A DNA stretch of 64,000 bases from Cristatella mucedo (taxonomy: Eukaryota; Bryozoa; Phylactolaemata; Cristatellidae). Location of the stretch: contig WPIO01000024.1 in NCBI GenBank assembly GCA_009760855.2, positions 4,812,001 to 4,876,000 of the forward strand, in the 5' to 3' direction. The position numbers and the translations under genes were made by a program. The notes below the pieces were generated by a model, which worked only from the letters and a program-made list of their open reading frames with translations, searched no databases and was not told the origin of the DNA. Shown one piece after another: positions 47,123-58,773 of the stretch (position 1 is the first letter of the stretch; each line of letters opens with the position of its first letter).

Positions 47123-49276
47123 GTTACTTCGCCTGGGCAGCATTCGTTAAGTTCCTAATTCATGAACTATGGCAGGCATTTAGCAGCATCCATTAATTCT
47201 CTTGAAAGGCGATAGGAAATATGCGGAGTGCACGGAAGCGCCAAACAGTACAGCCGCTAAAGGCAGGCGAAACTGTAAAGAAGGCTGGCTCGAGCGTTGT
47301 GCCAAAGGCGACTGGACATCGGTCGCGGAATGCCACTTCAGCAGTACGACCGGTCAGGCACAGATGCACTCGCCGATAACACTGTGAAATAAGCCAAATA
47401 AATTGCAACCTGATTTCAGGCGCGTGCAGAAGACATTTGACGTCTATTGGCTTGCTATTTCGCACGCTCCGTCGACACAAACGAGCAGATTGGATTCACA
47501 CATATTTTAGCCGACTCCGAGGTCAATGCTCGTCGGACCTCCAAAGTACGGCGGAAATTTACACACGCAAATTATTCTATAATTTTGTGATTCTTTCGGG
47601 TATTTTTTTTTGAGGTACAGCTGTGAGTAAAGGCGTTGGCCATTCTCCAGCCAAGTGAAGCGCAGAGAACCTGGACGTCTAGAAAGTCTCCGATTCGAAT
47701 GGCGTTATTAGGCTTAGCTCGATGATGTGTTGGCTGTCGTCGATAAAAAAACGCTGCAATGACAACTGCGAAGGCGTCAGAAATCTAAGTTGGTAACTTC
47801 CGTTAGAGCCTTTTGAGGTAGTTAAGCCAGGCGCGCGGTTACTAGGGCCCTGGATGTAAAAAAAATTATGCTTAAATTAAACCTACATGAACTGGATACT
47901 TCAGATTCTATACTTGAGGAAGTTGAGCTGGAAATATTAGATATATTATATATTATATATGTTTATTATTTATTTATATTATATATATTATATATTATAA
48001 TATATTAGAAATATCAACCCCTACAATAAGGTAGATTCGTTCGCTCGCCTGTTATTCTGTTTTCGCATCCTCTACGTCACACTTGCGTTTACTCCTTTGC
48101 GATCTATTATACGTAAGTACGTTGCTTATAGAAAAAGCGAGCGTTAAAAAGGGAGGGGGGGATCATGCGCCATGTTCCACATGTTGTCATTACTGAAATT
48201 GGACATTGAAATATTAGAAACTCACAGAACTATTGACTTACAGAGGCTCTTCAAAAGGTGGCAATAGTATTCCCCCAGCTCTAGCTCGCCGCGCCATGAT
48301 CCCCTTTCCTGTCGTCCGAGCACTTTTGAGACTTCCTCTTGGACCGCTGGCGTATTGGAAAGCTTGCAGATTTTTTTAATGGGTTTAACATATGTGCTGA
48401 TTGCTCTTTGCTCTTTTTTAACCAGTTTCGTTAAGTGGCTCCCTCCTAACTACTGGTAGAAATCACCTAATCCCTACGTTTTGCATGAATACGAATCAAG
48501 ATCCAGAAAAAAAAGTGCCTGAAAGGAAAGCGTTCTCGCTAGCAACAACGCGCCGTAAAGATCCTAGCAGAGGCATCTCAGAAGTGTGCTGCAGATAGGA
48601 AGTGATTTTTTCGCGGGAAACAACGTGCCGAAGAGACTGAGGAAGAACCAGAGGCGCGATCGTGACGAGATCGCGCTGCTGAAGCCGTTCGTCAGCTTCG
48701 CTGCCCTCGCAAAGACAGTCATCCTCCCTCCAGAAAAACACCTGCTGCTGTGGAGTCTATTAAAATATCCTTTATTTCTTCGTTGGCACAAGAAGTGCTA
48801 ATTAGTAATGTCATCAATATTCCATGGAACTTTTTAACTCGCGATATCTCTGGAATTCAACGCATTTGTTGAAACTCAAAGCATGTGCTTTCATCATGCT
48901 CCCTACGTATCTAAATTCACACTTGAGGGCTGGTAAGTTGAAAGCATTTTCTCAGAAAGCAGCTCAACAAAAAGGCTTTCGACGCAGGAGGTCATAACTG
49001 AAAGTAGCACAGGTGATCGCGTCTTTATTCCCTAGCTTTAACTTTGAGCCCAGCTGAGACGTCCATCCGTTCTGCCATAGTGATCGCCAATTTCCTACAA
49101 TTCGTTGCATTGCAATGACAATCAATTGGTCACAAGGGCAGTTATTCGATCTTCTTTTTCTTGCCATAGTGTTTTCTAGGGACTTTCTTCTTTTCAGATC
49201 TTCGTTCCTCCATCCTCGACCTCACTGAAACCAAGTAGAGTCTGTTGTTTTTTGGTCCATGAAAGAACGAGTACGG
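47123..49276. other. Unannotated stretch
   Basis: It holds an AT-rich TATATTA run at 47939-48008. A GC-richer patch at 48586-48760 is open on both strands but has no recognised family. I see no splice-bordered exon. Confidence 0.35.
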
Positions 49277-49445
49277 GTGAGCCGTGATGGCACACTAGGT
49301 AAAGCGGTTGCTTTCACGACCTCGGTCCCGAGGTCGTGGGTTCGATTCCTGCGGTGGGCGATTCTTTATCGCCACTGCCAGCGGTGGTGATAGCCATAAA
49401 GGCTCTTCTGTCGCTATACAAAAAGAGGCTGTTTAATCATCTAGA
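49277..49445 (+). mobile_element. SINE-B copy, the best preserved
   Basis: An A-box-like GTGATGGCACACTAGGT lies near 49284 and the B box GGGTTCGATTCC at 49338-49349. TGCGGTGGGCGATTC and the tail GGCTCTTCTGTCGCTATAC...GAGGCTGTTTAATCATC follow. An 11-bp perfect inverted repeat occupies 49315-49338. Confidence 0.8.
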
Positions 49446-49864
49446 ATTTGTTATTTATTATTTATTATTTACTTACGTCGTTTGCTGCTGTTGCAATAGC
49501 GCTTTTGGTTATTATTCTGAACTAGAGTTCCCAGGCCCCGAAGGAAGCATATTCATAAGAAGAGCGCTAGCTGTTGCCGACGCTTGGGAAATACAGGTGC
49601 AGCTGGCCCCACGAAGCACGGCTACAGCGAGTCGCAGAGGCTGCCCCACTCGATACACGTCGTTGTGCCGATGGTCGCAGAGCACGGCATAAATACAGAA
49701 TGGCCACGTGCCAAGTCTGTGAGCTTAGCATAGAAAATTCTAGCCGACAGCTACATAAGCCTTCGGTTGTCCTGCACCAGTCATTGCGTACAACAAACTT
49801 GAAAGAGTGAAGCTCAGCTGATCATTTCGACAGCCGACACGTGCAGCCGACTATGGCACATCCT
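49446..49864. other. Unannotated stretch
   Basis: Two overlapping plus-strand frames (49336-49692 and 49574-49810) are Arg/Ala-rich and unrecognised. Confidence 0.3.
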
Positions 49865-50083
49865 TTCCAGCGGTCCTGAGCTGCTACTTCCATGCTACTC
49901 ATTACTTCAACTGCTCTCCTGACTCCGCCGTACTTCCTAATTTCTCTTTTTTTTGCGCCAGCTGGTCTTTAGGCTACCGAATGCGTACCGAAACCAGCTT
50001 AGGCTGTGATTGAGCCACAAAACTCTCCTGCGCAACACCCACCTAGTCTTGGTGGCTTTGTGAAATTACAGACGGAGACACAC
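49865..50083 (+). mobile_element. LINE B 3'-end fragment
   Basis: GAGCTGCTACTTCCATGCTAC ... GGCTACCGAATGCGTACCGAAAC ... ACAGACGGAGACAC matches the last 220 bp of family B. Confidence 0.8.
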
Positions 50084-50132
50084 CCTGAGCGCAACTGACT
50101 AGTCATCAAATATCTTATTCGGTTCTTATATG

Positions 50133-53100
50133 TTAATAATAATAATAATAATATTGCACTTGATAAAGCGCCCTCAGAGAACTTAATCTCTTTCTAGGCG
50201 CTTTACATTTGCTGCAAAGTGATACGCAATAGAATAGTAAGTAAAATCATGCTTGAAAAACAAACAAAATGAATAACATGGTTAGGGGTTACATGCACTG
50301 GGTCAGCATGCAAATGTGGTTAGTGGCAGCATGAACAGTGTCAGCACGCATAAGCACATCGAGGACGAATCACAAGGACCCACTAAATGCTGTCCTAAAT
50401 AGGTATGTTTTTAAGTTTCTTTTAAATGTGGTCAGGTCAGGGGATGTTCTGATGCAGGTCGGGAGGGAGTTCCAGGCTGTGGGAGCATACGAGCTAAATG
50501 CACGGTCTCCAAAGGATTTAAGGTTTGTACGAGGTATTTCTAGACTGTTGGATTCCGAAAAGCGAGTGGTACGATGCTTTGCCTGATGGGGTAGTATCTC
50601 TGAAAGATAGGCTGGAGCCATAGAATGAAGAGACCTAAAAGTGAGCGACAAAACCTTGAAGTCAATCCGTTGCTTGACTGGTAACCAGTGCAGGTCGGCG
50701 AGAAGTGGAGTAATGTGGCAACTGCGACGCTCACGGCAGACAAGCCTAGCTGCAGAGTTTTGCACCAGCTGCAATCGCCTGATCGCACATGCTGGTAGGC
50801 CAGTAAGCAGTGAGTTGCAGAAGTCGAGACGAGATGTCACGAATGCATGGACCAACTTGGACGTGGTATCCTTATCTAAACAAGCCCTAATTTTAGCAAT
50901 GTTATGAAGCTGAAAATAGGCTGATTTGACTGTGGAGCTGATGTGGTCGTCTAACGAGAGGTCGCTTTGGAATATGACACCTAGATTTCGAGCTGATGCA
51001 ACTGGAGATATGCTGGCAGAGCCAATTTTGAAAGTCAGCCTTTCCAATTTCTGAATAACACTAGGTTTGCCCATAACTAGTAAGTTAGTTTTATCATCGT
51101 TTAGTTTTAGAAAATTTGCTGCCATCCATGATCGGATGTCATCAATGCATGCAGCAAGTGAGTTGAGAGAATTTGAGGTGCTCGAAGGCTGGGAGGGATC
51201 AAAGCAAAGGTACAACTGAGTGTCATCCGCATAGAAGTGAAAGCCTAGATTGTGCTTGGCAATCACATCAGCGAGAGGGAGAGTATAGACGGTGAAAAGG
51301 ACCGGACCTAGCACAGAGCCCTGAGGTACTCCATATTTTAGAGGTACTTCAGATGATCTTTGTCCATTCACATCAACACTCTGGAGTCTCCCACTGAGAT
51401 AGGACCTGAACCACTGCAGAGCAGTGCCAGTGATGCCCAGGCGAGATGAGAGGCGCTCTAGAAGTACTTTGTGATCGATGGTATCAAAAGCTGCCGAAAG
51501 ATCGAGCAAAACAAGAAGAGACACTCTACCCATGTCTGCATTCCTAAGTAGGTCGTTGTATACCCGAAGCAATGCTGACTCTGTGGAGTGATTAGCTCTA
51601 AAGCCAGACTGGAACTTACTAGCAAGGTGTGAGGTTTCGATATACGAGTTCAGCTGGTCTGCCGCGACCCGTTCCAGTGTCTTTGATAGGAATGGTAGAA
51701 GGGAGACTGGGCGGTAGTTGCTTAAGTTCTCTTGGTCTAGTGTAGCTTTCTTGAGAAGTGGCCTGACTACAGCTTTTTTGAAAGGTGCTGGGACCTGACC
51801 TGAGGCTAATGACATATTAATGATGTTGGTTATGCATGGCAGCAGCAGATCAATGCAACGTAGGAGCAGGACAGTGGGAATAGGGTCCAGTGGACTTGTT
51901 GTCTTCTTTGATTGAGATACGAGCTTTAGGACTATGTCACTGGTGACCTGTTTAAATGCAGACATTGAGGCGCAGCCAGGAACCGAGGAACAGCATTCTA
52001 GTGGGAAGGTTGTCGTCGCAGGGATGGATTCCCTGATTTTGTCTATCTTCTGCACAAAGAATCGAGAGAAGCGATCGGCTAGATCATCACAAGGATCATC
52101 AGGTAAGGAGCTAACCTGGGAACGGTTGAGGAGATGGTTTATTGTCGACATCAGCATTTTTGGATTGTGCATCTGTGATTCAACAATGTTTCTATAGAAG
52201 CTAGACTTAGCCTTTGCTAGGATCGATTGGTACGACCTACAGTAGTCTTCATATGCCTGTCGATGGACAGTTAGTCCGGATCTTTTGTATGCCTTTTCAA
52301 GCTTTCGTTTAGTAGACTTGGCTAGTTTAATGTCTGTGGTAAACCATAGGCCGTCTGGGCGGGGGCGCACAGTGCGCTTTGTCAAAGGTGCAAACTCGTC
52401 GAGCGTGTCAGCTAGTGTCGTGTTGTAGCAATCTACCAGTGATGACAGATCGGAGGGAGGACTGAGCAGCAAAGGTGAAGCAGATATGCTCGCACGGACA
52501 GCATCGATGTCAAGGGTCTTGAGGTTTCGCGATTCACAGGTTATTTTAGAGGAGAATGTGGGCACACACTGTAGATTGAATGAGATCTGCATGTGGTCAG
52601 ATAAGCAGGATTTGGTGATAACTGGTGATGACAAAGTGCAGTCATATGAGAAAATTTGGTCGAGTGTGTGACCCTTGATGTGGGTAGGGCCATGCACATG
52701 AGCCACAAGAGATAATGAGTCTGTCAATGTACGAAATTCGGTGCTGAAAGCGTCAGATAAGTTATCAAAGTGAACGTTGAAATCACCCATAACGAGGAAG
52801 GATCGATTTCTTGCACACAGAATCGAAATGAGATCGGAGAAATCTGAGATAAAGGAGGATTTGGTACCTGGTGGGCGATAGACTACTGCCACTATCGGTA
52901 GCTTGTTTTCGGGTGAGACCAGGACAATTGATTCAAAAGACTGCTTCGAGGGTACCGCAAATGGCTTGAAGTTGAATTTCGAGCGCACGATCATAGCAAC
53001 TCCACCTCCAGTTTTGATTGATCTAGGGGTGTGAAAGAACGTGAAACCAGATGGAGTAGCGTCTTTAATTGTCGGGCAGTTTATCGATTTCAGCCAAGTT

Positions 53101-53578
53101 TCAGTTAGGGCGAGCAGGTCGATACCATTTTCAGAAATAAGGTCGTTTATTACTAGAGGTTTATTGCACATTGAGCGAGGATTCCAAAGGCAAGCGTTAA
53201 GTCTGGCCGATTGGGTTACAACAGGCCTGATGACCACTAAGTTTGAGAGATTTACAGTGACGCATGCGGGGGAGCGTGCTAAGCGGTTCGAGACAATGCT
53301 AGGAATACCAAACGAGCAGCGTCTAAGCTGGCGGTTCCGGCCACCGCGGCGGCTACGGGGTGCTTTCCTTTTGTTAATGCATAGTTCATGAATCTTAGCA
53401 ACCACATTAATATCTAGGAATGCATTTGATATACGATGACGAAGCGATAGCAGCTGCTGACGACCATAACTAACAAGTATGTTACTAGCCGCCGGCGTAG
53501 CTAATGCAGCCGCCGGCGTGGGAGACCCAGCAGCCCGAAGCGAAAAGCGTTTAGATGTCCATAGGCACGTAATTTCTT
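50133..53578 (-). mobile_element. LINE A, longest and best preserved copy
   Basis: About 3.4 kb with an AAT-rich tail (50133-50155), the 3' stem-loop, a 3' untranslated region of about 200 bp and an uninterrupted endonuclease-reverse transcriptase frame. It may still lack its 5' end, because the frame is open to about 53578 without an in-frame ATG. I could not settle a target-site duplication. Confidence 0.9.
50370..53405 (-). CDS. LINE A ORF2: endonuclease-reverse transcriptase
   Basis: 1011 codons without a stop, counted from a GTG at 53405. The frame is open another 58 codons upstream (…SYGRQQLLSLRHRI), so that GTG is not a proven start. The N-terminal AP-type endonuclease shows LWNPRSMCNK, LALTETW, VYRPPG, MGDFNVHFD (about residue 206) and LSDHMQI. 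The central reverse transcriptase shows [24 protein letters not shown] (about 634), GVPQGSVLGP and YADDTQLYL (about 725). The C-terminus has [13 protein letters not shown] and WNSLPTCIRTSPDLTTFK. No RNase H is present. These enzymes nick target DNA and copy the element RNA in place. The intact catalytic motifs mark this as a young copy. The family is L2/CR1-like by motif; the exact clade is undetermined. Confidence 0.92.
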   Translation of the reverse strand: MVAKIHELCINKRKAPRSRRGGRNRQLRRCSFGIPSIVSNRLARSPACVTVNLSNLVVIRPVVTQSARLNACLWNPRSMCNKPLVINDLISENGIDLLALTETWLKSINCPTIKDATPSGFTFFHTPRSIKTGGGVAMIVRSKFNFKPFAVPSKQSFESIVLVSPENKLPIVAVVYRPPGTKSSFISDFSDLISILCARNRSFLVMGDFNVHFDNLSDAFSTEFRTLTDSLSLVAHVHGPTHIKGHTLDQIFSYDCTLSSPVITKSCLSDHMQISFNLQCVPTFSSKITCESRNLKTLDIDAVRASISASPLLLSPPSDLSSLVDCYNTTLADTLDEFAPLTKRTVRPRPDGLWFTTDIKLAKSTKRKLEKAYKRSGLTVHRQAYEDYCRSYQSILAKAKSSFYRNIVESQMHNPKMLMSTINHLLNRSQVSSLPDDPCDDLADRFSRFFVQKIDKIRESIPATTTFPLECCSSVPGCASMSAFKQVTSDIVLKLVSQSKKTTSPLDPIPTVLLLRCIDLLLPCITNIINMSLASGQVPAPFKKAVVRPLLKKATLDQENLSNYRPVSLLPFLSKTLERVAADQLNSYIETSHLASKFQSGFRANHSTESALLRVYNDLLRNADMGRVSLLVLLDLSAAFDTIDHKVLLERLSSRLGITGTALQWFRSYLSGRLQSVDVNGQRSSEVPLKYGVPQGSVLGPVLFTVYTLPLADVIAKHNLGFHFYADDTQLYLCFDPSQPSSTSNSLNSLAACIDDIRSWMAANFLKLNDDKTNLLVMGKPSVIQKLERLTFKIGSASISPVASARNLGVIFQSDLSLDDHISSTVKSAYFQLHNIAKIRACLDKDTTSKLVHAFVTSRLDFCNSLLTGLPACAIRRLQLVQNSAARLVCRERRSCHITPLLADLHWLPVKQRIDFKVLSLTFRSLHSMAPAYLSEILPHQAKHRTTRFSESNSLEIPRTNLKSFGDRAFSSYAPTAWNSLPTCIRTSPDLTTFKRNLKTYLFRTAFSGSL

Positions 53579-54499
53579 ACGCGCTACGGTCAAAAAACAA
53601 TCAGAATAACTTTAAACAGGTCTTAGCTGTATCGTTTCCGTATACGATGTTCGCAAGAACTTCGGTTTTCGGAAGAATTCTGCAACGAACAAGAACGCAC
53701 GTTAGAGCGCTCTATGTCAGGAGGCGAGAATGATGTTGTCATTCAGGAACAGCTTTTAGTCTCTAAGGCTGTCATAATGTCTCTGATATAGCATTCTGAA
53801 TTTTCTGAGCCACCTTCTGAAATTAAGGCAGTCCTCGGCCAGGAAAAGAAAACAAACCGCACGCAAGCAATCGTGGTGGCTTTCAACGTTTGGCTTCGCT
53901 ACATCATTTGAATTTGAAATAAATTATTCCCTGAGATTCACAGACACCTTCGCAGCTATCGTTGCAGCGTGCTTACTTCATTTTCATCGTTGGCAGCTGT
54001 CGCAGCAAAGAGTGCATCTTCGAGGCTTTTTTGAACCTTTGGATTTGCAGACTATCAGGTCCTCGGCACCTCATTTGGTTTTGGGACAATCAAAACGGCG
54101 TTACCTTCGGTTCCCTGTGAGCATGCACCTGAAATGATCTCACAAAACTTCTAACGTAGTACGCACAGCACCACAAGGAGGATGTAAGACCTCCACGTAT
54201 GTAGGGCACGAGCGATTGGGACTTGGATCCTATTAAGTTTATCAATTGCATCATCTCATTAACCCGGTCGCATCTGTCTTGGATTTAGTAGGAAAGTCTG
54301 GGGCACGCTCGACAAAATCCACCAGATGCCTTCGCTGGCATACTTCACTAGCAGTGGCTGACTTTGAAAGCAGCGAAAGTCAAAGTTAATGCGAATCGTA
54401 GAAGGGATTCTAGTTCATTTCCTTTTATGACCGCTAACTCAGCAACGGCAGTTTGGTTGTAACCACCCCAGAGGCCGGCCGAGCGACACGAAAGCCAAA
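53579..54499. other. Unannotated stretch
   Basis: No gene or repeat is recognised between the LINE A copy and the GC-rich island. Confidence 0.35.
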
Positions 54500-55150
54500 G
54501 GCATTTCATTCACCGCGCTCCCATTTAAGCGGAAGCATCTCGCGTGAAGCCACGTAGGCATTCTGGGACGCAGAACTAGGAGCTTCTCCGATTAGACCAA
54601 AGTTCGAAGAGGATACGGGGAAGCGTACGACTCGCAGAGTGAACCGAAGCCCCACCATCCTCTTCGTCTCCATCGCGAATCGCCTCGTAGTGCGACACGC
54701 GGCGTCAGCCGCGTCAGTGCATCGAGCATCGTCCAAGAAGGACGCCGTCGGCATGCACGCACTGGCGCTGGCTATACGGACGTACCTCTCGGCGGCTAAG
54801 GAATGGTCGTTCCGATCGTTCACGCTGAGGACTCGCTGTGCACTCGCTCGCTGCACGAGCGGCGGGCGAGCCGCTCGTGCAGCGACGATTCGTCGCAGAC
54901 TCTGGCGTGCCCGTACGGACGTCTCGAGTTTCTGCTCCGGCGGTGCTCGGCGGCGCTCGGCATCGCTCAGGCCTTTCCCTCGCTCGACTGATCGAGCAGA
55001 TGGCATAGCCGCGCTTAAATATGGCGGCTGACTGTTGCCGCGGCGCCCCGTACGAAACAAACTAAAACGCGGAGCAAACCATCGACAATAGCTTTTCCGC
55101 ACGGCGAGCTGGTGGCGACACCGTAACAAAGCAGGTACGGCGGTTGTGCA
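54500..55150. promoter_or_regulatory. CpG-rich island, candidate promoter of an unidentified gene
   Basis: A GC- and CpG-rich block in AT-rich surroundings. It contains the YY1 consensus AATATGGCGGC (55018-55028) and a 15-bp perfect hairpin (54848-54885). Long frames on both strands (54506-55129 minus, 54639-55031 plus) are Arg/Ala/Ser-rich and match no family I know, so composition rather than coding may explain them. Confidence 0.45.
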
Positions 55151-55364
55151 CTCAGGGGTTAATTAACGGCGCCTTGGGGCCACCAGACGAGAAATGAATT
55201 TGAGACAAAGACATTAACTGAGCACGTTTTAATGGGCTACACCAGAGGGGGGGGGTCGCCGAGTGTAGAATGGAATTACAGGCCCCCCCGTCCCAATAGT
55301 TATGGTAGGCCAACGTAATTTGCCCCAGGAAGCTGACAAAATCTTTATTCGGAGATTGAGCAAA

Positions 55365-55800
55365 TACTAATCATAATTAAAAGAAAAAGTCTTTTCCTAG
55401 CTCCCTGAGAAACAAATCTCTTTGCAGACATTCTAAGACTTGCTGTCAGAGAAGCCACAAGCAGCAGATACGGTTATGCAAGGTTTCATCCTTAAATAAG
55501 TATGTACAATCGTGCGAGAAGAGACCCGGTGCTACCGGTTGGTTTGAAACGTGGTTGGTAATACGCACTGAATCTTATAACAGTAAGCACGCAAAGCACA
55601 CATGAACAAAAACCAGTTCAGAGGAGCAGTGTAGAGAAACACGGGCGGAACGGATGCGTCTTTAGCAGAGACGTTAGTGATATCAAGCCACTGCAGCTGT
55701 TGAAATAAGCCGGTAGCGAGTTCCACACTTTCGTTGTGCATAGTGGCTGCCGATTATTTTTAATGATCCAACCACGACGAATTGCAACGTTAAAGTCCTG
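55365..55800 (-). mobile_element. LINE fragment, old, related to family A/C
   Basis: The minus-strand frame has KVWNSLPAYFNSCSGL, the C-terminal motif of these LINEs. The 3' side (GAGATTTGTTTCTCAGGGAGC, 55402-55422) recalls the family A stem-loop. Confidence 0.5.
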
Positions 55801-55969
55801 TTTGATATGTTATTTAAAAAAACGAACATTCATCCAGATGCATTTAAAATTTCGCGTACAAGACGAAAAGCGCCTGAGTCGGTTGAAAATTAAGCAACTA
55901 AGCTCTAGATATTAGCTAAGATGAAATTAGTAATAAAATAGCTCGTGTGAATGCGACCCTTAGAGAACC

Positions 55970-56620
55970 AAACGAGTGACCACGCACACTAAAACTCGCT
56001 ACAAAAAAACAACAGCCAAGATTAAATTACATGCAACACATCATGCTAAGATAAGAATGCAGAAGAACACGAGTGACATGTTTAGACAGGCCTGCCAAAG
56101 CATACCAGGTCGCGCTAAAACGCACGAGCAAAAGCGTACTAAAAAATACTCGGCGCCCCACTGGCTAGTCACGCGACCTGATTCTTGACCAGGTAAGCAC
56201 GCAAAGCTCAAAGGAAACGGAAAGGCCGCGTTCCCTGGGTAGAAAGGAAAGTAGGACAGCAGGTGCGTCTTCACTTTAGCACGGTTTGACGCAAAGGCAG
56301 CGCATTTAATGGCAGAAGCCAGTAGCGAGTTCCAGACTTTCGCCTCGCGTAATCTAAGGCCAGATCGCCCCAAAGAAACGGCCGAGCGATCGGGAGCCAA
56401 GGTTCAAGTGGTGAGTCAGAGCACGCGACTTTAGAAGCAAAGAGGTCATACCATAGACAGGCTGGTGCCGGCGATCGGAGCTACCTGTCAACCAAAGTGA
56501 GGAACTTGAAGTGGATTCGGCGCCTGAGATGAAGCCGTTAAATTCCGGACGTGGTGCATTATGTAATGTCGTAGCATCTGCCAAAGTGACGATTTTACGG
56601 GCAAGTCAATGGTCTAACGG
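55970..56620 (-). mobile_element. LINE fragment, old, same type as the preceding
   Basis: The minus frame 56041-56400 reads LRLREAKVWNSLLASAIKCA, then NRAKVKTHLLSYFPF, matching the LINE C-terminus (WNSLP..IR...FK..LKTHLF). It is a second copy of the same region as the neighbouring fragment. Confidence 0.55.
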
Positions 56621-57646
56621 AACGCATGAAAGTTTCAACACCAGTTCTGCCTATAGTTAATCTCAGGCATGAGTTGATTCTATACACTCCCTACTCCTGG
56701 CTTAAAGGATATTTTAAATTCGAGCATCGGTCACTAGCAAACTACCAAGTACGAATCTCCAAATACGCATGAAACTTTGCACCACGACCTGCCAGTATCT
56801 GGCGAATGCACTCCAGTTTGTGCCTTCATAATGTGTGCCGCTCTTAGTTTCCGCATTAAGTGGCCCAAACCGTTCGCGTTTTCTTTTATGTTCTTGTTTG
56901 CCTTGCGATATAGCCCTCCCACTAAATTCCACCAAAAAACCCTCGTCGATAAATAAAGAAGGCGACCACGAGTCGATTGCATGCGGGATCAGCTATCGGC
57001 TCATCTGAGGCTCTCGGTATAACTATCGTCACTTGAGCACCAAGGTAGACTGACTTTTGCATTCGGCTGGAAGACCCGAACTATTGCTCGAAGACAGCTA
57101 CTTTAGGTGCATCGGCTAATCGTCTAGTCTTAACTCGAGCATAAAAATCAGAGTCCAGACGAGTCCAGGAAATACTGCATAAGAATTAGGTAAGACCATA
57201 AGCACAGTTACGAGACAAAGTAAGTAGAAACATTGCCAAGTAATGCTAACTCCTCAGTTTAGAAAATTCTTTCGACAACATGAATGTCAGCTGGCACCTT
57301 TTTGGCTTACAATTAAGCCATGCGAGAATAAGCGATTAATCTGTATCAATGAGCAGGCGGCTCAGAGGCAACTACTGGCCACACACTCAGTTGAATATGA
57401 AGGCGACTGCCAACGCATGGCTGCCATCTGTCGGATAATCAGGTTGATCGTCGCCGTACCTCCTTTACACGTCGGTTGGCCTGAGCAATTGGACTCTGAT
57501 ATAGGGTACACAGCTCGAAGTCTTCGAAGGTAAAGGGTACACAGCTCGAAGTCTAGGCTTATCCTGTGTGAAAGTCTCTCGCCAGTCCGATTCACCATGC
57601 GATGCTGGTGTTTTCTGACGGTTTTAAAATTTCCCGAAAATCGGAA
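56621..57646. other. Unannotated stretch
   Basis: A 21-bp sequence (GGGTACACAGCTCGAAGTCT) occurs twice in tandem near 57505 and 57536. No gene is recognised. Confidence 0.4.
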
Positions 57647-57811
57647 TTAATAATTACAATAATAAAACACTTGATAAAGCGCCCTCGGAGAACTCGATCT
57701 CTGTATAGGCACTTTACATTTGCTGCAAAGGAAATACGGTCGAACGGTGAGTGGAATCATGCTTGATACAAAAAACATAAATAACATGGTTAGGGGTAAC
57801 ATGCACAGGGT
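57647..57811 (-). mobile_element. LINE A 3'-end fragment
   Basis: Tail (AATAATAAAAC), stem-loop and about 100 bp of 3' untranslated sequence, ending abruptly at CAGGGTA. Confidence 0.85.
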
Positions 57812-58238
57812 AATTTCTTGCGAGCGTCGAATATTCGAAATAATCCATTTTAAAACCTTTTCAAAGCACGTGTGCTTTTATAATAGTTCACACAAAACCG
57901 TGTGCCTATTGACATTTAAGCAATGCCACTTGTGCACGTCGTCCTGACGTCAGGCGCTCTTGAACCGGCAAGGTAAGGACTGCCAGTGCTGTTGCACCAG
58001 AGCCAGCTGCAGCGGTCGTCTTGCCGATTTTTAGTGACCACACTATTAGCTTCAATCGTTCATGCCTATTATCTTTTTGCTATTTCCCTCACATGTTTTG
58101 CTGGATGCCGCTGCCTCTGCCAGTCTCTCCCGCCAGAGGCCTTGACGAAGCTATAGATGGGGCATCATGGGTAAATCACTGGGATTTTCTATATTGCTTG
58201 TGCCGCTCTGGGGACTCTCCCTAAACACTGCAGTGAAG
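57812..58238. other. Unannotated stretch
   Basis: Only short frames occur, none recognised. Confidence 0.35.
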
Positions 58239-58758
58239 CACTGGAATAATAATAATAATAAGAATAAAACATTTGTATGCACCCTCAGCGAACTAAATCC
58301 CTTCCTAGGCACTCTAGATATGCTGCAAAGGAAGCATGATGAAATTGTTAGAGGTAGCATGCTCAATAAAAACAAGCATAATATGATTAGAGCTCACATG
58401 CATTAGGTCAGCATGCAGATATAGTTAGCGGCAGCATACACGGTGTCAGCCCGCATAAGCACATAAAGGACGAATCACATGCATCCACAAGATGCTGTTA
58501 TAGATAGATCCATTTAGCTTCTTTTTAAGTGTGGTTAAGTCAGGTAATGTCATGACACCTGTCGAAAGTTAGTTCCAGGCTTTGGGAGCATGCAAACTAA
58601 AGGCATGGTCTCCACAGGATTTGTAGTTCGCATGAGGTGTAGCTACGCGATTAGATTAAGAAAAGAGGGTTGTACGCTGCTTAGAAGGGTGGGGGAGCAT
58701 ATCTTATAGGTAGGCTGGAGCCAGAGAATGAAGAGACCTCAAATTGAGTGATATGAGA
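58239..58758 (-). mobile_element. LINE A copy, diverged, 5'-truncated
   Basis: The (AAT)n-like tail, a worn stem-loop, the 3' untranslated region and the last part of the coding region (broken) can be followed. Confidence 0.8.
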
Positions 58759-58773
58759 GTTCGACGAATTACC

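Noticed and set aside
46890-47150. Ser-Leu repeat frame and similar Arg-Glu, Thr-His and Tyr-Ile frames in microsatellites
   Set aside because: They are direct translations of CT, GT and TA repeats with no other coding support.
48586-48801. Possible coding exon in a GC-richer patch
   Set aside because: It is open on both strands and recognised on neither, with weak splice borders.
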